From Nocardia sp. NBC_00403 (GTDB lineage: Bacteria > Actinomycetota > Actinomycetes > Mycobacteriales > Mycobacteriaceae), in NCBI RefSeq assembly GCF_036046055.1, contig NZ_CP107939.1, positions 5,456,001 through 5,520,000 of the forward strand: a DNA stretch of 64,000 bases. The letters run 5' to 3'. Each line of letters begins with the position of its first letter. Within the stretch, counting starts at the first letter, position 1. The notes beneath the pieces were generated by a model. It did not search any database. It was not told the origin of the DNA and worked only from the letters and a program-made list of their open reading frames with translations. Both the position numbers and the translations under genes were made by a program. Of the stretch, positions 58,697-64,000 are shown one piece after another.

Positions 58697-59389
58697 ATGA
58701 CTGATATTTTGGCCATGGCATGGCGAGAAGCCGCGCAGCGCGTCCGTGTAACGCTCAGCGATCGGACTCCCTTTGTGCTCGCGCATATCTACCATACGAA
58801 CGGCGCGAAGCTGGATTTCATGGTCTCGAAAGTCGAGCAACTGGACCTCGAAACCGCGAAGCGCATCATGAAGGCGGCGGAGGGTGGAGTGCAGAGTCGC
58901 CTCCCGGTGGGCGCAATCGCAAAAAATGTGGAGCACATCCGAAGCACGCGCAGCACCGGCCTTGCCGCCGGAAATCAGATGAAGATCCAGCTGCCGGAGA
59001 CCCGGCAAGCTTTGGACGATCTGAAAGCGCCGCCCGCCACCGTGCGTCCGGATGCCGAATCGCAGCTATCCTCCACCTACAGTCGCCCGACCGGCTACCG
59101 CACAGGTGTGCGGCAAAAGGTCTGGGATATGAACAAGGACACCGACGGTCTCGTTCGCGACAAGTTGACCGGCCAGGTGCTCGACCCCACCAAGCCGTGG
59201 CACATGGGACACAAGCCAGGCTTGGAGTTCTGGAAACATCAACGCCATGCCGCGCTGCGCGGGATCACGCGAGAACAGTTTCTCGACGAGCACAACGACG
59301 TCCGGCGATATCGACCCGAACTACCGAGCTCTAATCTGAGTCATCGCGGTGAAGACCGCAGTGCCAACTACTCGGGTGGTGACCTTTGA
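58697..59389 (+). CDS. GH-E (HNH/EndoVII-type) nuclease toxin
   Basis: 230 residues. The C-terminal 100 residues carry the GH-E nuclease pattern: GYRTGVRQKVWDMNKDTDG, VRDKLTGQVLDPTKPWHMGH, KPGLEFWKHQRHAALRGITR and EQFLDEHNDVRRYRPELPSS, with the GH pair and following Glu in HMGHKPGLEF. The N-terminal half (ILAMAWREAAQRVRVTLSDR and following) is unassigned and has no secretion signal. These are DNA-cleaving polymorphic-toxin domains. ATG at 58697 has GTGAGGAG 9 bases upstream; a frame extension to 58613 lacks a site. Its stop overlaps the immunity gene. Confidence 0.85.
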   Translation: MTDILAMAWREAAQRVRVTLSDRTPFVLAHIYHTNGAKLDFMVSKVEQLDLETAKRIMKAAEGGVQSRLPVGAIAKNVEHIRSTRSTGLAAGNQMKIQLPETRQALDDLKAPPATVRPDAESQLSSTYSRPTGYRTGVRQKVWDMNKDTDGLVRDKLTGQVLDPTKPWHMGHKPGLEFWKHQRHAALRGITREQFLDEHNDVRRYRPELPSSNLSHRGEDRSANYSGGDL

Positions 59390-59958
59390 CAGTCAGTGCG
59401 GATAATCGGCGAATCGCGGCGGCGGCCAGGGACGTGTTCGGCGGGACTCCCCGTGTCGTGCAGTATCTCGACGCAGACGAAAAGTCCGAGATCGACGTGC
59501 TCAGTAGCGTCGATCGGCCGGCGGCCGGGCTGATCTCGTTTTGCACCATCGGACTGTCCGATCACCCTATTCCCGGCCGGGTCCAGCCACCGCTCGGAGT
59601 CGAGATCGTCGCCGTCAGCCCCCTGCCGGGTTTCGCGGCCGTGCTGTCGACAGCGGCCTTCTGCGTCATCAACAGTGGTTGGCTCGCCGAGCCGGGGCGG
59701 GTCTTTCCCGATGTCGTCGGTGCGCACATATCCGACACCACTGTCCCCCACCTGATGTTCGTCAGTCCTTTTCTCTGGGACGATTCCGACTTCGAGACCC
59801 AGACGATGACTGGAAAGACCGTGGCGTGGGTGCAAGGTGTCGCGATCAGCGACGCCGAGATGGAGTACGTCCGGGCGCATGATTCGGACGCTCTGGAGGA
59901 CTTGTTCGTGTCCGCCCAGCCCGACGTACTCGATCTCCATCGGCCCTCCGTGGTGTGA
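59386..59958 (+). CDS. suppressor-of-fused (SUFU) domain immunity protein
   Basis: 190 residues. SUFU-fold landmarks are VVQYLDADEKSEIDVLSSVD, LISFCTIGLSDHPIP, FPDVVGAHISDTTVPHLMFV and VAWVQGVAISDAEMEYVR. SUFU-family proteins are common immunity partners of bacterial nuclease toxins and bind them directly. The start is TTG at 59386, sharing bases with the TGA of the toxin gene (TTGA overlap), so translation is coupled and antidote follows toxin. Confidence 0.85.
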   Translation: MTVSADNRRIAAAARDVFGGTPRVVQYLDADEKSEIDVLSSVDRPAAGLISFCTIGLSDHPIPGRVQPPLGVEIVAVSPLPGFAAVLSTAAFCVINSGWLAEPGRVFPDVVGAHISDTTVPHLMFVSPFLWDDSDFETQTMTGKTVAWVQGVAISDAEMEYVRAHDSDALEDLFVSAQPDVLDLHRPSVV

Positions 59959-60018
59959 GCCACGCAAAGCCGAGCGGCGCTGGGGTCGAGTTGCGGACCG
60001 TCAGCGACGTTCTGCGGA

Positions 60019-63000
60019 TCACCGTCCGCCGGGCAGCGCACCTATGGCACGTCGCGCGAAGTCGGACCCGATTCCTTGGGCATGTTCCTCGAGTACTCGA
60101 CCGATCTCGGAAAGCGCTTCGGGCGTGGTCATCTCGTCGTGCGTGACGTCGAGTGGATAGATGGCGACGGTTCCCGCGACATGCCTGCGCCAACACCGCG
60201 CCGCTGCGTTCGGGTCCGCCTTCACGGCGCCCTCGTGGTCCCGTGCCGCGGCGAAGAAGACCAGATCGCCGTCGAATCGCCGCGGGCGATGGCACCCGAC
60301 CATGCGCACTGACGCGTTGTAGGAGGCAATCCACCGCTCGAGGTCGGCGCCGGTGACGTCGAGTGTGCCCGCCGGACTGTGCCGCAGCGCCGCGGCAGCC
60401 GCCGCGGCATTCAGTTCACTCGATTCGACGTGCAAGCCGAGCAACGGACCGAACTCGTGGACGAATTGACCGGAGGTGAGCTGATCCGGTGGCTCGAGGT
60501 GTCGCGCCGCCAGATCGGTGTCGAGCAGCACCAGCCGCACATGTTCACCGGCACGTCGCAGCCGTGCCGCGATCTCGTGTGCGACGAAGCCGCCGAAGGA
60601 CCAGCCCAGTAGTTCGTACGGGCCGCGCGGCGCGATCTTGCGGATCTCGTGTACATAGCGGTCGGCGTACTGGCCGATGGTCGCCGGACCGTGGTCGCCG
60701 GGTTCGGCCGACAATGTCGGCGACTGCAGCCCGTAGATCGGGCGGCGCGGGTCGATATACGCGCCCAGCCCGGCATAGCACCAGGCCACGCCCGAGGAAG
60801 GTGCTACACAGAACAGCGGTGGCAGGTCAATGCTTTCGAACTTGGCGCGGATCGGCAGCAGCACCTGCAGGGCCGCTCGAAGCGCTGCGGCCGGTTTCTT
60901 CGCTCCCGCCACACCCTTGTCGATGCATTCGGCCAAGCCGGCGACGGTCGGATCGGTGAACACGGCTGGAACCGCGATCTCGGTGTGCAAGGCTGCCCCG
61001 AGCAGCCGGGCTATCCGCACCGCGCCGAGCGAATTGCCGCCCAGATCGAAGAAGGAATCGTCGATGCCGATGCCTTCGATGTCGAGCACCTTCTCGAATA
61101 CGTCGATGATGGTCCGCTCGCGGTCGGTGCGCGGCGCCCGGTAGGCGCGACGCGGCCCGGCATGCAGGTCCGGTGCAGGCAGGGCGGCGCGGTCGAGTTT
61201 GCCGACCGGTGTGATCGGGATGCTGTCGAGCGGGACGATGACGGCAGGCACCATGTAGGAGGGCAAAACCGAGGCGATCCGGCTGCGTACCTCATCGATA
61301 TCCGGCCGTATCCCGTCGGTGGGCAGCACGTAGGAGACCAGCACGGTGGCGCCTGCCGGACCTTCTTGCCCTGTGGTGATCGCGAACTCGATATCCGGTA
61401 GCCCGGTGAGCGCGCTGTCGATTTCGCCGATCTCGACCCGTAAGCCTCGAATCTTCACCTGGAAATCGGTGCGGCCCACGTATTCCAGCGTGCGGGCGTC
61501 CGCGCTCCAGCGCACGAGGTCCCCGGTGCGATACATCCGCCCGCCCGCGTCGCCGAACGGATTCGCGACGAATCGCGTGGCAGTCAGGCCGTACCGGTCC
61601 AGATAGCCGCTCGCCAAGGCAGGACCGGCCAAGCACAGTTCACCGACCGTGCCCGCGGGCACCGGGCACAGCCAGGAATCCAGCACCAGCGCCGCGGCGC
61701 CGTGGATCGGGGCGCCGATGGTGACCGGCTCGTTCACGGCCAACTGATCGCTTCCGGTTGCCCAGATCGTGAATTCGCTCGGGCCGTACACATTCACCAT
61801 GCGCCGGCCCGGCGCCCACTTGGTCACCAGTTCCGGACCGCAGGCCTCGCCCCCGACAACGAGCACCCGCAGGTCGGGTAGATTCGCCGATTCCATGGTG
61901 GACAGCACCGATGGGGTGATCGCCATGTGGCTGACGTGTTCGTCACGCAACAGATCTTCCAGTGCCCCACCGGCATACACATCGGGACGCGCGACCACCA
62001 TGCGACCACCAGAGCCGTGTGCCATCAGCAGCTCGAACATCGAAGCGTCGAAACTCGGTGAGGCCACGTGCAGCACGCTCGCGGAGGGATCAACCAGCAG
62101 CGATTCCTGTTGGGCGGCAACAACACCTGCGATGCCACGATGTCCGATCTGCACCGCCTTCGGCGTGCCGGTGGAACCGGAGGTGTAGATCAGGTAGACG
62201 GCCTGATCCGGGTGCATCACCCCGCCGCGCTCGCTGTCGGTGATCGGCGCGGTCGAGCGGGTCACCGAGGCGGCCGCTGTGGCGACATCATCGAGGAGCA
62301 GCCAATCCACCGTGTCCGGCAGGTTCGCTCGGCGGCCGGTGGTGGTGAGACCGAGCTCGGCCCTGGTATCGGCAACCACGTAGGCGATCCGGTCGGCCGG
62401 ATAGCCGGGATCGAGCGGGACGAACGCGGCTCCAGTCTTGGCGACGGCCCACACGGACACCACCGATTCGACCGAGCGGGCCAGGGCGAGCAGTACCCGG
62501 CTGTCCGGTCCGGCGCCATGCTCCAGTAGTAACCGGGCCAGCTGATTCGATCGCACGTCCAGTTCGCGGTAGGTCAGGTCGATGCCATTGCATGACAGCG
62601 CGATCGCCTCGGGCGTGCTGGTGACGACCGCGTCGAGGATCGCGGGCAGCGTCCGAGGCTCGGGCGCCGGCGGTCCCGAGACCACCACCACGGCAGCGGC
62701 TGGACCGAGAGCGGCCAGCTTGGTCTCGGTAGCAGTTGCGAGTTGTGCCAGCAGCTCCTCGAAACGGTCGAGCAGCCCGGCAGCTTCAGTGGTATCCATG
62801 ACGCCCCCGCGATACTTCAACGTCACCCGCAGCGTTTCGGTCCGCTCGCCTTCGGCGTCGCGCTCACGGCCGGGCACTACTTGCAGGCACAGCGGATAGG
62901 GCGTGCTGTCGGTGGCGGTGACATCGAGCACCCGCATACCCGCGATGTCCGGTGTCTCGGCCAGTGCCGCTCGATCGAGCGGGTAGGACTCGAACACGGT

Positions 63001-64000
63001 TGCGGTGTCGAACAATTCGCGGTGGCCGATGGCATGCTGGATGTCGGCCAAACCGGCGTGATGATGGTCGAGCAGCGCGGCCTGCTCGGATTGGATGCGG
63101 CACAACAGTTCGGCGACGGTCAGGCCTGGCTCCAGCCGCACCCGGACCGGAACCGTGTTGATGAACAGGCCGATGGTCGATTCCACGCCGGCAAGCTGCG
63201 GTGGGCGACCAGAAACGGTGACGCCGAAGACGACATCGTCGCGGCCGGTGCGAGCGTGCAGGATCAGCGCCCATGCGGCCTGCACGGCGGTGTTCACGGT
63301 GACGCCGAGTGTCTGGGATAGCTCCTGTAACCCCGCCGATGTTCGCACGTCGATCTCGCGCGACAGCTGCCCGGCCGCCGCTGCGGCAGGACCCGCCGCA
63401 GCGGCCAGGGTCGGCGCGTCGATCCTCGCAAGGGCGGTGACCCACGCGTTTCTGGTCACCTCTGCGTCCTGTGCCGCGAGCCAGGCAAGGAAATCCCGAT
63501 ATGACGGCGCGGCAGGCAGTCCGCGCGCATCGCCGTTGGTCGCGTACAGGGTCAGCAGTTCCCGCACCAGCAGCGGGGTCGACCATCCGTCCAGCAGGAT
63601 GTGGTGGTTGGTCAACAGCAACCGATAGGTCTCGGTGCCGAGCCGGATCAGGTGCAGTCGCAGCAGCGGCGGATGCGCCAGATCGAAGCGAATTTCCTTG
63701 TCCTCGGCGATAATTCGCTGGTATTCCGCGTGTGCCGAATCCTCCGGCAGCCACGCAAGGTCGGTGGTGCGCCAGCCGATCTCGGTCGACCCAACGACAA
63801 GTTGCCGAGGCCCGCCGTCGGCGGTGACGAACGCCGTCCGAAGACTGTCGTGGCGGGCCAGCAACGCGGCCGCGGCGCGGCGCAGCCGATCAGCGTCGAC
63901 GGTTCGCGCCAACGACAGCACGGTCTGCACCACGTAGTCGTCGACGCCGTTGTCGAATGATGCATGGAAGTACATTCCGAACTGCAGTGGCGAAAGCGGC
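60019..64000 (-). CDS. nonribosomal peptide synthetase, terminal C-A-PCP-TE module, 5' partial
   Basis: More than 1,325 residues remain; the frame continues past the right edge. The condensation domain has [15 protein letters not shown] at the edge and the catalytic NHHILLDGW. The adenylation domain has [58 protein letters not shown] and the end [11 protein letters not shown]. The carrier protein has [16 protein letters not shown] with the phosphopantetheine Ser. The thioesterase has [20 protein letters not shown]. It adds the last amino acid and releases the peptide. It converges with the immunity gene, 60 bases apart. Confidence 0.96.
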   Translation of the reverse strand, partial: PLSPLQFGMYFHASFDNGVDDYVVQTVLSLARTVDADRLRRAAAALLARHDSLRTAFVTADGGPRQLVVGSTEIGWRTTDLAWLPEDSAHAEYQRIIAEDKEIRFDLAHPPLLRLHLIRLGTETYRLLLTNHHILLDGWSTPLLVRELLTLYATNGDARGLPAAPSYRDFLAWLAAQDAEVTRNAWVTALARIDAPTLAAAAGPAAAAAGQLSREIDVRTSAGLQELSQTLGVTVNTAVQAAWALILHARTGRDDVVFGVTVSGRPPQLAGVESTIGLFINTVPVRVRLEPGLTVAELLCRIQSEQAALLDHHHAGLADIQHAIGHRELFDTATVFESYPLDRAALAETPDIAGMRVLDVTATDSTPYPLCLQVVPGRERDAEGERTETLRVTLKYRGGVMDTTEAAGLLDRFEELLAQLATATETKLAALGPAAAVVVVSGPPAPEPRTLPAILDAVVTSTPEAIALSCNGIDLTYRELDVRSNQLARLLLEHGAGPDSRVLLALARSVESVVSVWAVAKTGAAFVPLDPGYPADRIAYVVADTRAELGLTTTGRRANLPDTVDWLLLDDVATAAASVTRSTAPITDSERGGVMHPDQAVYLIYTSGSTGTPKAVQIGHRGIAGVVAAQQESLLVDPSASVLHVASPSFDASMFELLMAHGSGGRMVVARPDVYAGGALEDLLRDEHVSHMAITPSVLSTMESANLPDLRVLVVGGEACGPELVTKWAPGRRMVNVYGPSEFTIWATGSDQLAVNEPVTIGAPIHGAAALVLDSWLCPVPAGTVGELCLAGPALASGYLDRYGLTATRFVANPFGDAGGRMYRTGDLVRWSADARTLEYVGRTDFQVKIRGLRVEIGEIDSALTGLPDIEFAITTGQEGPAGATVLVSYVLPTDGIRPDIDEVRSRIASVLPSYMVPAVIVPLDSIPITPVGKLDRAALPAPDLHAGPRRAYRAPRTDRERTIIDVFEKVLDIEGIGIDDSFFDLGGNSLGAVRIARLLGAALHTEIAVPAVFTDPTVAGLAECIDKGVAGAKKPAAALRAALQVLLPIRAKFESIDLPPLFCVAPSSGVAWCYAGLGAYIDPRRPIYGLQSPTLSAEPGDHGPATIGQYADRYVHEIRKIAPRGPYELLGWSFGGFVAHEIAARLRRAGEHVRLVLLDTDLAARHLEPPDQLTSGQFVHEFGPLLGLHVESSELNAAAAAAALRHSPAGTLDVTGADLERWIASYNASVRMVGCHRPRRFDGDLVFFAAARDHEGAVKADPNAAARCWRRHVAGTVAIYPLDVTHDEMTTPEALSEIGRVLEEHAQGIGSDFARRAIGALPGGR

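Overview
The window is high-GC actinobacterial DNA, most likely from Nocardia or a close relative in the Nocardiaceae. This rests on codon use, frequent GTG/TTG starts, the gene families present (TIGR00027-type methyltransferase, ECF41-type sigma factor, form I CO dehydrogenase, NRPS) and an actinobacterial guanidine-III riboswitch. No rRNA, tRNA or CRISPR array was seen.

1-7.2 kb: methyltransferase remnants, then a nitrogen-compound block. cynR, cynT (carbonic anhydrase), cynS (cyanase), a nucleoside deaminase and a HbpS-like heme-binding protein run leftward. A frameshifted ankyrin lipoprotein and a second deaminase run rightward. The same 49-bp bipartite operator/promoter module sits in front of both arms. 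Next to it is a pair of small multidrug resistance proteins behind a guanidine-III riboswitch, which makes them probable guanidinium exporters.

7.2-17.4 kb: methanethiol oxidase, a methyltransferase, a secreted lipase, a LysR regulator next to an isochorismatase-fold protein, a long-form GAPDH, and scattered gene remnants (histidine kinase, MFS, scrambled resolvase).

17.4-34.2 kb: a nested mobile island bounded by 40-bp inverted repeats. It holds a resolvase with a res-like site, an AraC/DLH pair, a three-gene tyrosine-recombinase/HTH module with tandem operators, two decayed Tn3 transposases, a Tn3-type element with a 5-bp target duplication that itself carries an IS630 insertion, and an orphan Imm49 gene.

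34.2-45.7 kb: SDR, ECF41-like sigma factor, MFS exporter, a GntR/Cache pair with operator candidates, a GH15 glycosidase, an alcohol dehydrogenase and IS remnants.

45.7-56 kb: a complete form I aerobic CO dehydrogenase cluster (coxM-S-L plus maturation genes) with a divergent LysR regulator (CutR-like). CoxL carries the diagnostic AYxCSFR motif.

56-64 kb: a DUF6924-like protein, an alpha/beta hydrolase, a 42-bp near-perfect palindrome in front of a GH-E nuclease toxin with an overlapping SUFU-type immunity gene, and the C-A-PCP-TE end of an NRPS that continues past the right edge.
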